Shown here: positions 1-8,410 of the stretch, piece by piece
How the letters are laid out: each line of letters begins with the position of its first letter
Numbering within the stretch: the stretch's first letter is position 1
From: Sphingomonas bacterium
GTDB taxonomy: Bacteria; Pseudomonadota; Alphaproteobacteria; Sphingomonadales; Sphingomonadaceae
Direction of reading: 5' to 3'
Assembly: GCF_903643065.1 (NCBI RefSeq)
Contig: NZ_CAHJWX010000027.1
Location: 1-10,720, forward strand
DNA: 10,720 bases
Made by a program: the position numbers and the translations under genes
The notes under the pieces: model-generated
The model's database searches: none
Told to the model about the DNA's origin: nothing
The model's input: only the letters and a program-made list of their open reading frames with translations

Positions 1-105
1 CCGGCCAGCAGCTTGAATCAGACTTCTTCGACCAGGGGAATCCCAAACCGATTCAGCCCAGATGACTCAGACTCTAGAGAGTCGCGCGTGTGTAGGACAG
101 GGCGA
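1..105. other. Lower-GC flank with small inverted repeats
   Basis: This non-coding flank lies beyond the 3' end of the Uup-type gene. In bases 11-80, 35 of 70 are G/C, far below the surrounding genes. TGAATC (14-19) and GATTCA (50-55) are inverted copies about 30 bp apart. GACTC (70-74) and GAGTC (79-83) form a 5-bp stem around TAGA, enclosing the palindrome CTCTAGAG (72-79). No T-run follows on either strand, so I do not call a terminator. It could be a degraded repeat or insertion-sequence end, but no transposase fragment is visible and the window starts inside the region. Confidence 0.4.
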
Positions 106-1884
<1,779 letters not shown>

Positions 1885-2004
1885 GCGGAGCGCCGTATCG
1901 GTTCAGCGCGGCGAAATCGAGGCGTGACGGCACGCTGGCTCGCGTCCGTCAGGTCCGATCAGGCGACGCGCGGCGTAGCGGGCAGTCGCGTCGATGCTGG
2001 CGCG

Positions 2005-2349
2005 ATGGAGCAAGCGGCCGGTTCACAACCTGTTCAACGCTCCCGCCCTATCGCCGGCAATGTGATTGCCCTTGTCCCCCTTCTGTTGATCCTGGCTCCG
2101 GCGGTGTCGGCGGATCAGCATCGGGACGACCAGTACCGCGCGTTCGAGCAGCGGCGCGACGGACACCTGCTGCCGCTGCGCGAGATCGAGAACCGCGTGG
2201 TGCCGACGATGCGCGATGCGGAGTATATCGGGTTCGACTTCGATGGTGGCAGCGGCGTCTACACGCTCAAGTTCCTGCGCAACGGCACCGTGATCTGGGT
2301 CGCGGTGGACGGCCATTCCGGCCAGGTGCTGGGCCGGACGCGCGGCTGA
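2005..2349 (+). CDS. Exported PepSY-domain protein
   Basis: A small 114-aa protein with an N-terminal export signal: Arg12 and Arg14, then a hydrophobic core (about 20-33) ending in APAVSA, with likely cleavage after A36. The mature part is one PepSY-like domain: LPLREIENRVVP helix (56-67), then strands around YIGFDFDGG and VYTLKFLRNGTVIWVAVDG, ending in the GQVLGR turn. PepSY domains are typically extracytoplasmic and inhibit or modulate partner proteins. The response regulator starts 69 bp downstream on the same strand, and PepSY genes commonly precede such pairs, so I infer a periplasmic modulator of the kinase. The ATG at 2005 is chosen because it puts the signal peptide at the N-terminus. 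A GTG at 1924 with GAGG just upstream would add 27 residues and is less convincing. Neither start has a strong promoter signature. Confidence 0.82.
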   Translation: MEQAAGSQPVQRSRPIAGNVIALVPLLLILAPAVSADQHRDDQYRAFEQRRDGHLLPLREIENRVVPTMRDAEYIGFDFDGGSGVYTLKFLRNGTVIWVAVDGHSGQVLGRTRG

Positions 2350-2418
2350 GCGCCGCCGCCCTTGCGTCACCCGCCGCACGCCGCGATAGCGCCCGTCACC
2401 AGCCCCCGGGAGAAGCCG

Positions 2419-3084
2419 ATGCGCGTGTTGATCGTGGAGGACGAGCCGAACCTCGGCCAGCAACTTAAGAACACGCTGGAGGCGGCGGGCTATGCGATCG
2501 ACCTCGCCACCGACGGCGAGGACGGTCATTATCTGGGCCAGACCGAGAGCTATGACGCGGTGGTGCTCGATCTGGGCCTGCCGGAGGTCGACGGGCTGAC
2601 GGTGCTCGATCGCTGGCGCAAGGAAGGCCGGACGATGCCGGTGCTGGTGCTGACCGCGCGCGACAGCTGGTCGGACAAGGTGGCGGGGCTGGACGCGGGC
2701 GCGGACGATTATGTCGCCAAGCCGTTCCAGACGGAGGAGCTGATCGCCCGGCTGCGCGCGCTGATCCGCCGCGCCTCGGGCAACGCGTCGAGCGAGCTGA
2801 CCGCGGGCGACATCCGCCTCGACACGCGCTCGGGCAAGGTGACGCGCGCGGGCGAGGCGGTGAAGCTGACCGCGCAGGAATATAAGTTGCTGTCCTACCT
2901 GCTCCACCACAAGGGTAAGGTGGTCAGCCGCACCGAGCTGATCGAGCATATCTACGACCAGGATTTCGACCGTGACTCCAACACGATCGAGGTATTCGTG
3001 ACGCGAATCCGCAAGAAGCTGGGCCAGGACGTGATCACCACGATCCGGGGGCTGGGTTATTCGCTGGAGGACCCGGCGGGGTGA
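2419..3084 (+). CDS. OmpR/PhoP-family response regulator
   Basis: A 221-aa cytoplasmic DNA-binding response regulator. The receiver domain (1-118) has the acidic pair E7-D8, phosphoacceptor D51 in VVLDLGLPEVDG, switch T79 and K101 in the AKPF motif. The winged-helix effector (about 125-218) has LTAQEYKLLSYLLHHKGKVV, then the recognition-helix region DRDSNTIEVFVTRIRKKL and the GLGYSL wing. Its length matches PhoP/QseB regulators. The ATG at 2419 follows GGGAGA (2408-2413) at 5-nt spacing and starts directly at strand 1 (MRVLIVEDE); an in-frame ATG at 2362 would add a 19-residue Pro-rich tail without a good ribosome site. The kinase begins 40 bp downstream and is its evident partner. The regulated genes cannot be deduced here. 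Confidence 0.95.
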   Translation: MRVLIVEDEPNLGQQLKNTLEAAGYAIDLATDGEDGHYLGQTESYDAVVLDLGLPEVDGLTVLDRWRKEGRTMPVLVLTARDSWSDKVAGLDAGADDYVAKPFQTEELIARLRALIRRASGNASSELTAGDIRLDTRSGKVTRAGEAVKLTAQEYKLLSYLLHHKGKVVSRTELIEHIYDQDFDRDSNTIEVFVTRIRKKLGQDVITTIRGLGYSLEDPAG

Positions 3085-3096
3085 GCGAAGGCATGA

Positions 3097-3120
3097 TCCT
3101 CCCTCGCTGGCGGGGGAGGA
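3097..3120 (+). promoter_or_regulatory. Hairpin burying the sensor-kinase ribosome-binding site
   Basis: TCCTCCCTCG (3097-3106) pairs with CGGGGGAGGA (3111-3120): ten pairs including one T-G wobble, around a 4-nt loop CTGG. The 3' arm is the Shine-Dalgarno of the kinase GTG at 3125. A mini-ORF, ATG 3093 to TGA 3126-3128, encodes MILPRWRGRTG, reads through the whole stem and ends in a GTGA overlap with the kinase start. Ribosomes arriving from the regulator gene could open the stem and re-initiate. The pairing is directly visible; the coupling role is inferred. It may instead be a dispersed REP-like hairpin that landed here. Confidence 0.5.
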
Positions 3121-3124
3121 CCGG

Positions 3125-4492
3125 GTGAACCCGCCCGTCACCATCCCCGCGGCGACCGCCACCACCGGCAGTCTCGCGCGGCGGATGATCCTGATCGCGG
3201 CGCTGTGGATCGCGCCGTTGCTGGTGGGCGGTGGCTGGGCGCTGGATCGCGTCCTGGCGACCGCGATCACCACCAGCTTCGACGACCAGCTGGACTATGT
3301 CCTGACCGCGCTGGTCACCTCGGCCGAGCTGGACAGCAACGGCGATGTGACCTTCAATCGGCCGGCGAGCGATCAGCGTTTCCTGGAGCCGGGTTCGGGC
3401 CTGTACTGGCAGGTGTCCGCGCCGGGACGCGAGGCGTTTCCGTCCCGCTCGCTATGGGATCGACGGCTGGCACACGGCTCGCGCGGCTTCGAGCGCGCGG
3501 TCGTCTCGTACAACTCAAGGCAATTTTCCGAGGAGGAGTTGCGCGTCGTCGAGCGCGATATCGTGCTGCCGGGCGCGGCGACGGTGTGGCGGTTCCAGGT
3601 GGCCGAAAGCCGTGACGAGCTGGACGCGCAGACCTCCGCGCTGCGCCAGACGCTGGTGCGCTCGTTCGCGCTGCTCGCGCTGGGGCTGATCGTGCTCGCG
3701 GCCTTGCAGACCGTGTACGGCCTGCGCCCGCTGCGGCGCGTGCGCGAGGAGATCGCGCGGATGCGCAGCGGCCGGACCACGCGCGTCACCGCACCGATGC
3801 CGATCGAGGTGCGCCCGATGGTGGAGGAGCTGAACGCGCTGCTCGCGCATAACGAGCGCCAGGCGGAGGAGGCGCGGCGTCACGCCGGCAACCTCGCGCA
3901 CGCGCTCAAGACGCCGCTGACCGTGCTCATGAACGCTGCCACCGCGAAGGCTGACGATCTCGCCGACACCGTCTGCCGCGAGGCGCGAACGATGCGCCGC
4001 CAGGTGGACCACCATCTTGCCCGCGCGCGCGCGGTGGGGCGGCGCGGCTCCGCGCACAGTCGCGCGGCGGTCTGGCCGTCGCTCGAGTCGGTGGAGCGCG
4101 CGGTGGCCGTGCTGTACCGCCACGTCCGCATCGACGCGTCGGGTCCGCGCGACCTTGAGGTCCATGTCGAGCGGCAGGATTTGGACGAGATGCTGGGCAA
4201 CCTCGTCGAGAACGCCGCCAAATATGGCGGTGGCAGCGTGTTCGTCACCGTCGCGGCCGCCGACTCCTTCGTCGAGATTCTTGTCGAGGACGACGGCTCC
4301 GGCATTCCGGAGGAAGAGCGGGGGCGCATCTTCGATCGCGGCGCGCGGCTCGACACGGGCAAGCCCGGCACCGGGCTGGGGCTGGCGATCGTGCGCGACG
4401 TGGCGGAGATCTACGGCGGCACGGTGGGGCTGGACGAGAGCGAGGACCTGGGCGGGCTGCTCGTCCGGCTACGGCTGCCGGCGGCGGGGTGA
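3125..4492 (+). CDS. PhoQ-like membrane sensor histidine kinase
   Basis: A 455-aa inner-membrane kinase, the probable phosphodonor of the response regulator upstream. TM1 is about 21-40 and TM2 about 180-199, enclosing a periplasmic sensor of about 140 residues; its FDDQLDYVLTAL and SGLYWQV segments resemble the 2CSK_N type of kinase sensor. A HAMP-like linker starts at LRPLRRVREEI (200-210). The H-box is NLAHALKTPL with H259, the PhoQ form. The catalytic domain has N363 in the N-box (GNLVENAAKYGG), G1 DDGSGI from D389, and G2 GTGLGL (415-420). All key residues are present. The GTG at 3125 follows GGGGGAGGA (3112-3120) at 4-nt spacing; an in-frame ATG at 3185 would sit at TM1 without a ribosome site. 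The ligand is unknown; PhoQ relatives sense cations, acid or peptides. Confidence 0.94.
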   Translation: MNPPVTIPAATATTGSLARRMILIAALWIAPLLVGGGWALDRVLATAITTSFDDQLDYVLTALVTSAELDSNGDVTFNRPASDQRFLEPGSGLYWQVSAPGREAFPSRSLWDRRLAHGSRGFERAVVSYNSRQFSEEELRVVERDIVLPGAATVWRFQVAESRDELDAQTSALRQTLVRSFALLALGLIVLAALQTVYGLRPLRRVREEIARMRSGRTTRVTAPMPIEVRPMVEELNALLAHNERQAEEARRHAGNLAHALKTPLTVLMNAATAKADDLADTVCREARTMRRQVDHHLARARAVGRRGSAHSRAAVWPSLESVERAVAVLYRHVRIDASGPRDLEVHVERQDLDEMLGNLVENAAKYGGGSVFVTVAAADSFVEILVEDDGSGIPEEERGRIFDRGARLDTGKPGTGLGLAIVRDVAEIYGGTVGLDESEDLGGLLVRLRLPAAG

Positions 4493-4538
4493 CATCGAGC
4501 CGGCCTGGGTCGGCCGCGCGCTGACTGTCCAGCCGCAG

Positions 4539-4571
4539 GGTACGATGGGCGCGCCGGCACCCGTCGTGACC
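4539..4571 (+). terminator. Hairpin in the gap after the kinase gene
   Basis: ACGATGGG (4542-4549) pairs with CCCGTCGT (4560-4567), eight pairs with one wobble around a 10-nt loop. GGT (4539-4541) extends the stem with ACC (4569-4571) past a one-base bulge. It lies 46 bp after the operon's last stop. No T-run follows, so intrinsic termination is doubtful. It may be an mRNA 3'-end structure. An alternating G-C run (4574-4586) follows directly. Nothing else in the 4493-4690 stretch is convincing. Confidence 0.25.
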
Positions 4572-4691
4572 AGGCGCGCGCGCGCGGGGATCGCGTCCTT
4601 TCCGACGCCGTCGCCGACGCCCGCCACGGTGCCGTAGCCGGCTCGGCGCGGCCATGCAGGTTATCGATCGGGACAGTGACAGGTCGCCGCC

Positions 4692-4717
4692 GGAACCCGT
4701 GACTCGTGCCGGGGCTT
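4692..4717 (+). promoter_or_regulatory. Candidate EcfG (general stress sigma) promoter
   Basis: GGAAC (4692-4696), 17 bp, then GCTT (4714-4717). Alphaproteobacterial EcfG promoters are GGAAC, 16-17 bp, then CGTT. The -35 is exact and the -10 keeps the TT. Predicted transcription would start near 4724, about 25 nt before the ferritin-like gene. DUF892/YciF-type genes are often stress-regulated, which fits. The imperfect -10 limits confidence. Confidence 0.45.
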
Positions 4718-4748
4718 CTGCGCGGTGAATCATCCCAGGAGCTTGCGC

Positions 4749-5240
4749 ATGACCACCGACGTCAAGGCCATCTACACGCAGTCGCTGCGCAATACCCATG
4801 CCGCCGAGCACCAGGGCCTGGTGCAGATGCAGGCGCAGGTGAAGGGCCTGGACGGCTATCCCGCCTACCAGGCGCTGCTGGAGCGGCATATCGGGACCAC
4901 GCAGACGCAGCTGGAGCGGCTGGAGCATGCGCTGGCGGCGGCGGGCGCGGGCGGCGGTGGCCTGCGCGAGGCGGTGACGACGGCGGCGGGCACGGTAGGC
5001 GCAGCGGTGCACGGCGTGATGCCGGACGCGACGCTCAAGGACCTCTACGCGGGCTATGCCTTCCAGTTTGAGCAGATCGCGGCGTACCGCTCGTTGGCGG
5101 TGATCGCGGCGGCGGCGGGGCACGGTGCCGACGCCGGCTGGATCGAGCAGTCGGTCGCGGAGGAGCAGGCGGCGGCGCGTGAGGTGGAAGAGCTGATCGA
5201 GCCGGTGACGCGGCAGTTCCTGCAACACCAGGGCGGCTGA
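4749..5240 (+). CDS. DUF892 / YciF-type ferritin-like protein
   Basis: A 163-aa, almost wholly helical cytoplasmic protein without signal or TM segments. It fits the DUF892 (YciE/YciF) ferritin-like family: LLERHIGTTQTQLERLEHAL (43-62) corresponds to the family's HxxET..QxxRLE helix, with Thr where the family often has Glu; LYAGYAFQFEQIAAYRSL (99-116) and the acidic helix AEEQAAAREVEELI (137-150) complete the bundle. E45, E57, E108 and E139 are candidate metal ligands, not proven. A Gly/Ala-rich stretch (64-92) joins the helix pairs. Family members are stress-induced; their chemistry is poorly known. The ATG at 4749 follows AGGAG (4737-4741) at 7-nt spacing; the GTG at 4725 is less likely. 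A GGAAC-type promoter lies just upstream. It appears to be transcribed alone. Confidence 0.83.
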   Translation: MTTDVKAIYTQSLRNTHAAEHQGLVQMQAQVKGLDGYPAYQALLERHIGTTQTQLERLEHALAAAGAGGGGLREAVTTAAGTVGAAVHGVMPDATLKDLYAGYAFQFEQIAAYRSLAVIAAAAGHGADAGWIEQSVAEEQAAAREVEELIEPVTRQFLQHQGG

Positions 5241-5278
5241 TCGGCCCGACCCTTGCGATAGGCGGCGTCCGCGCCGAT

Positions 5279-5285
5279 CTATCAT
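5279..5285 (+). promoter_or_regulatory. Possible -10 box upstream of the esterase
   Basis: CTATCAT lies 9 nt before the GTG at 5288 and 15 nt before the GTG at 5294, counted between first bases. It resembles the CTANAT boxes before the dehydrogenase and M16 starts, and TATCAT matches five of six bases of TATAAT. TTGCGA (5253-5258) is too far for a standard -35. If real, transcription would begin near 5292, favouring the 5294 start on a leaderless mRNA. This is weak evidence. Confidence 0.25.
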
Positions 5286-5287
5286 GG

Positions 5288-5872
5288 GTGGCAGTGGCGA
5301 CTCCTTATGTCCTCGCGTTCGGCGACAGCCTGACGGCCGGTTACGGCCTTGCCACCGAACAGGCCTTTCCCGTGCAGCTGGAGCGGCGGTTGCGCGATCG
5401 GCATCCGGGTGCCGTCGTCCAGAACGCGGGCGTTTCCGGCGACACCAGCGCGGGCGGCCTTGCACGCCTGCCGCGCGTGCTGGCGCGGCTGACCGCCAAG
5501 CCCGACCTGGCGATCGTCGAGCTGGGCGCCAACGATCTGTTGCGCGCGGTCCCGCCGGTGGCGATGGAGCGTAACCTCGACGCGATCCTGGCCGAGCTGG
5601 CGCGGTGCGGCATCCCGGCGCTGGTGGCGGGGATGCTGGCCCCGCCGTTCCTGGGCACGTTCGCGTGGAGCTACAACGCGGTGTTCCCGGCGGTGGCGGC
5701 GCGAGCCGGGGCGGCGCTGTACCCTTTCTTCCTTGATGGCGTGGTCGGCGATCCGACGCTGACGCTGGCGGACGGCATGCACCCCAATGCGCGCGCGATC
5801 GGCATCGTCGCCGACCGCATCGCGCCGCATGTCGAGGCCGCGCTGGCGGCGTTCGCGCGTCAGGCGGCCTGA
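5288..5872 (+). CDS. tesA: TesA-type SGNH/GDSL esterase (arylesterase/lysophospholipase)
   Basis: A 194-aa single-domain hydrolase that should cleave acyl esters or thioesters. All four SGNH blocks are present: nucleophile S14 in [11 protein letters not shown], oxyanion G51 in [13 protein letters not shown]82 in ELGANDLLR, and D162/H165 in DGMHPN. Length matches the TesA catalytic domain. The E. coli protein has a signal peptide; this one begins almost at the first strand ([14 protein letters not shown]) and appears cytoplasmic. GTG codons at 5288 and 5294 are both possible starts with no clear Shine-Dalgarno; an ATG at 5284 is in another frame. The gene lies 47 bp after the ferritin-like gene, but a possible -10 box in that gap suggests its own promoter. 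Its 3' end overlaps the convergent oxidoreductase by 13 bp. Natural substrate unknown. Confidence 0.92.
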   Translation: MAVATPYVLAFGDSLTAGYGLATEQAFPVQLERRLRDRHPGAVVQNAGVSGDTSAGGLARLPRVLARLTAKPDLAIVELGANDLLRAVPPVAMERNLDAILAELARCGIPALVAGMLAPPFLGTFAWSYNAVFPAVAARAGAALYPFFLDGVVGDPTLTLADGMHPNARAIGIVADRIAPHVEAALAAFARQAA

Positions 5873-6864
5873 GCAGGCGCTTCCAGGCTCGCCATCGCGT
5901 CCGCCGCGATCGCGATGCTGCGCTTGCGGGCGGCGTGGTCAAAGATCGAGCCGGTCAGCATCGCCTCGTCGATCCCCGTCCTCGCGATAAAGGCCGCGAG
6001 GCCGGTCGCGATGTCGGCGCGGGTGCCCACCGCCGAGCATCGCAGCGTGTGGTCGAGGATCGCGGCGTGGCTCGCGGGCAGGCTGGCGCGATAGCCGGGG
6101 ACGGGCGGGGGCAGCTGGCGCGGATTGCCGGTGCGCAGCGCCACGAACGCCTGCTGCTGCGACGAGGCGAGCAGTTCGGCTTCCTCGCGCGTGGCGGCGG
6201 CGAAGACGTTGAACGCCGCCACCGCATAGGGCCGCTGAAGCGCGCCGGGGCGGAACTCACGGCGGTACACCGCCAGCGCCTGGTCGAGCGCGTCCGGCGC
6301 GAAGTGGCTGGCGAAGGCGAAGGGCAGGCCGAACAGCGCCGCGACCTGCGCCCCGAACAGGCTGGAGCCGAGGATCCACAGCGCCGGCCGCGCGCCCGCG
6401 CCGGGCGTGGCGACGATCCCGGTCCGGCCGTCATCGGCGAAATAGGATTGCAGCTCGGCCACGTCCTGCGGAAACCCGTTCGGATCGCTGTGCAGGGTGC
6501 GGCGCAGGGCCTGGGCGACCCGCTGGTCGGAGCCCGGCGCGCGGCCCAGGCCCAGATCCACCCGGCCGGGGAACAGCGCGTCCAGCGTCCCGAACTGTTC
6601 GGCGATCACCAGCGGCGCGTGGTTGGGCAGCATGATCCCGCCCGCGCCGATGCGGATGCGGCTGGTCGCGGCGCCGACATGCGCGAGCACGACCGCCGTC
6701 GCCGCGCTGGCGATGCCACGCATGCCATGGTGCTCGGCCGCCCAGTAGCGGTGATAGCCATGCGCCTCCGCGTGCCGCGCGAGATCGGCGGCGTCGGCGA
6801 GCGCCTGGCCGACGGTGCCGCCTTCGACGACCGGGACGAGATCGAGCAGCGAATAGCGGGTCAT
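5860..6864 (-). CDS. LLM-class flavin-dependent oxidoreductase, YhbW/MsnO8-like
   Basis: A 334-aa cytoplasmic TIM-barrel of the bacterial-luciferase-like superfamily, which uses reduced flavin (usually FMNH2) and oxygen to oxidise small organic substrates. From memory it closely resembles E. coli Yhb[12 protein letters not shown] at the N-terminus, [11 protein letters not shown] (36-46), GIASAAT (50-56), [20 protein letters not shown] (73-92), [16 protein letters not shown] (100-115), LGSSLFGAQ (165-173), and [10 protein letters not shown] (181-190). The C-terminal [11 protein letters not shown] is also a family feature. No partner flavin reductase lies nearby. The ATG at 6864 gives the normal N-terminus; open reading continues upstream into the divergent gene but is not family-like. 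GAGG sits only 2 nt before the ATG. An 87-bp intergenic region separates it from the divergent dehydrogenase. Substrate unknown. Confidence 0.92.
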   Translation of the reverse strand: MTRYSLLDLVPVVEGGTVGQALADAADLARHAEAHGYHRYWAAEHHGMRGIASAATAVVLAHVGAATSRIRIGAGGIMLPNHAPLVIAEQFGTLDALFPGRVDLGLGRAPGSDQRVAQALRRTLHSDPNGFPQDVAELQSYFADDGRTGIVATPGAGARPALWILGSSLFGAQVAALFGLPFAFASHFAPDALDQALAVYRREFRPGALQRPYAVAAFNVFAAATREEAELLASSQQQAFVALRTGNPRQLPPPVPGYRASLPASHAAILDHTLRCSAVGTRADIATGLAAFIARTGIDEAMLTGSIFDHAARKRSIAIAADAMASLEAPAQAA

Positions 6865-6917
6865 CGCCTCATAATGGGAAGCCACCACCGCCAGCGAAAG
6901 GTTCGGCTGCGGACGCT

Positions 6918-6945
6918 TTGCAACAACGTCGCGCGGGCCTAGATT
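6918..6945 (+). promoter_or_regulatory. Promoter of the dehydrogenase gene, probably leaderless
   Basis: TTGCAACA (6918-6925), 12 bp, then CCTAGATT (6938-6945) fits the Caulobacter-type housekeeping promoter TTGaCgS, 10-14 bp, GCTANAWC. The ATG at 6952 is 7 nt downstream of CTAGAT (6939-6944), where transcription would be expected to begin, and there is no Shine-Dalgarno. The context GCGGGCCTAGAT (6933-6944) recurs with one change before the M16 gene. Confidence 0.55.
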
Positions 6946-6951
6946 GCGCCC

Positions 6952-8295
6952 ATGCTCAAGCACATCCTGCGCGTCGGCGGCATCCTGGTCCTGGTCGCGA
7001 TCGGCGTCGTCGTCTATCTCGCCTGGCCCGACCGCGCGCGGCTCGACATCACGGCGGTGCAGGGCAGCCACCCGCGCATCACCGATCCGCGCGAGCAGAT
7101 CCTGCCGACGGTGAAGGTCGCCGACGTGGTCGGCTGGGCCAAGGGGCAGACGCCGGTCGCGGCGGCGGGGCTGCGCGTGCAGCCGTTCGCGACCGGGCTG
7201 GACCATCCGCGCTGGCTGCTGACGCTGCCCAACGGCGACGTGCTGGTCGCGGAGACGAACTCGCCGCCGCGCCCGGGCGGCGGGATCAGCGCGTGGGTGA
7301 TGCATCGCCTGATGGACAAGGCCGGCGCGGCGGTGCCCTCGCCCAACCGCATCACCCTGTTGCGCGACGCGGACGGGGACGGCGTGGCGGAGCGGCGCAC
7401 CGTGCTGATCGGCGGGCTCAATTCGCCCTATGGCATGGTGCTGCTCGGCGGGCAGCTGTACATCGCCGACACCGACGCGCTGCTGCGCGTGCCGTTCACG
7501 CCGGGCGAGACCCGCATCGCCGGCAAGCCGGCGCTAGTGGTGAAGCTGCCGGGCGGCGGCAACCATTGGGCGCGCAACGTCATCGTCGCGCCCGACGGCA
7601 AGTCGCTGCTGGTCAGCGTCGGCTCGTCGAGCAACATCGCCGACAACGGGATCGAGGCGGAGCGCGACCGCGCTGACATCCTGGAGGTGAACCCGGCTAC
7701 CCGCACCTATCGCATCTATGGCGGCGGCCTGCGCAATCCCAACGGGATGGCGGTCAACCCGGTGACGCACGAGCTGTGGACGGTGGTCAACGAACGCGAC
7801 ATGCTGGGCTCCGATCTCGCGCCCGATTACCTGACGCAGGTCGAGCTGGGCGATCATTTCGGCTGGCCCTGGTATTATTGGGGCGGCTATCCCGACGATC
7901 GGGTCGAGCCCAAGAACCCGGCGCTGCAGGAATATAGCAAGCGGCCGGACTATGCGCTGGGGCCGCATGTCGCGGCGCTGGGGCTGGCCTTTTCCGACAG
8001 CGTCAGGCTGGGCGGGCGCTGGACGACCGGGGCGTTCGTGGGCGAGCACGGCTCGTGGAACCGCTCGCCGGTATCGGGGTACAAGGTGGTGTTCGTGCCC
8101 TTCGCGGCGAGCGGCTTCCCGACGCCGGGCGCCAAGCCAGTGGATGTGCTCACCGGCTTCCTCGACCCGGCCGGCAAGGCGCGCGGCCGCCCGGTGGGCG
8201 TGGTGGCCGATCGCACGGGCGCGCTGCTGGTCGCCGACGATGTCGGCAATGCGGTGTGGCGGGTGACGTGGGCCAGGCAGGTGGCGAGCCGGTAG
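6952..8295 (+). CDS. Membrane-anchored sorbosone dehydrogenase-family beta-propeller (probably PQQ-dependent)
   Basis: A 447-aa protein with an N-terminal anchor (about 6-24) and a periplasmic six-bladed propeller of the glucose/sorbosone dehydrogenase superfamily. Supporting segments are [20 protein letters not shown] (82-101), GLNSPYGM (155-162), [13 protein letters not shown] (204-216), [13 protein letters not shown] (258-270), VVNERDMLG (278-286), [11 protein letters not shown] (302-312) and [19 protein letters not shown] (412-430). DADGDGVAE (139-147) is an EF-hand-like calcium loop. Relatives oxidise sugar aldehydes or sugars using PQQ. There is no CxxCH haem motif, so electrons must go to a separate acceptor; no cytochrome or PQQ-synthesis gene is nearby. 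Substrate and cofactor are inferred. The ATG at 6952 follows a promoter-like box without a Shine-Dalgarno. The TAG stop (8293-8295) lies within a repeat element, so the native C-terminus may have been altered. Confidence 0.88.
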   Translation: MLKHILRVGGILVLVAIGVVVYLAWPDRARLDITAVQGSHPRITDPREQILPTVKVADVVGWAKGQTPVAAAGLRVQPFATGLDHPRWLLTLPNGDVLVAETNSPPRPGGGISAWVMHRLMDKAGAAVPSPNRITLLRDADGDGVAERRTVLIGGLNSPYGMVLLGGQLYIADTDALLRVPFTPGETRIAGKPALVVKLPGGGNHWARNVIVAPDGKSLLVSVGSSSNIADNGIEAERDRADILEVNPATRTYRIYGGGLRNPNGMAVNPVTHELWTVVNERDMLGSDLAPDYLTQVELGDHFGWPWYYWGGYPDDRVEPKNPALQEYSKRPDYALGPHVAALGLAFSDSVRLGGRWTTGAFVGEHGSWNRSPVSGYKVVFVPFAASGFPTPGAKPVDVLTGFLDPAGKARGRPVGVVADRTGALLVADDVGNAVWRVTWARQVASR

Positions 8296-8350
8296 GGAGC
8301 AGGGAGCAGGGAGCAGGGAGCAGGGAGCAGGGAGCAGGGAGCAGGGAGCA
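8295..8350 (+). repeat. Tandem heptamer array (GGGAGCA)x8, G-quadruplex motif
   Basis: Eight perfect consecutive copies of GGGAGCA cover 56 bp. The first G is the last base of the dehydrogenase TAG stop codon. Eight GGG tracts spaced by AGCA make a canonical G-quadruplex motif on the coding strand, in the 3' region of the dehydrogenase transcript and upstream of the M16 gene. Perfect identity suggests recent slippage expansion, and copy number is likely variable. Such GC-rich heptamer arrays occur dispersed in some bacterial genomes; whether this one does cannot be seen here. Confidence 0.95.
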
Positions 8351-8410
8351 GTTTTCCTTTAGTCGTCACCATCTGCAATTGTTCAGGGGGACCGACATGC
8401 CTTTCCGGCC

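Noticed and set aside
2023..3273. Long antisense reading frame (about 416 codons) over the PepSY and response-regulator genes
   Set aside because: High-GC codon bias opens the opposite strand. The translation is Arg/His/Gln-rich low-complexity with no domain, and the sense genes have complete catalytic motifs.
4469..4627. Short minus-strand frame (about 52 codons) in the gap after the kinase gene
   Set aside because: It begins at a GTG without a ribosome site, overlaps the kinase end and has no recognisable domain.
7950..8378. Minus-strand frame whose N-terminus has LLPAPCS heptapeptide repeats
   Set aside because: The peptide repeat is only the translation of the GGGAGCA array (three 7-bp units are seven codons). 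The rest is antisense to the dehydrogenase.
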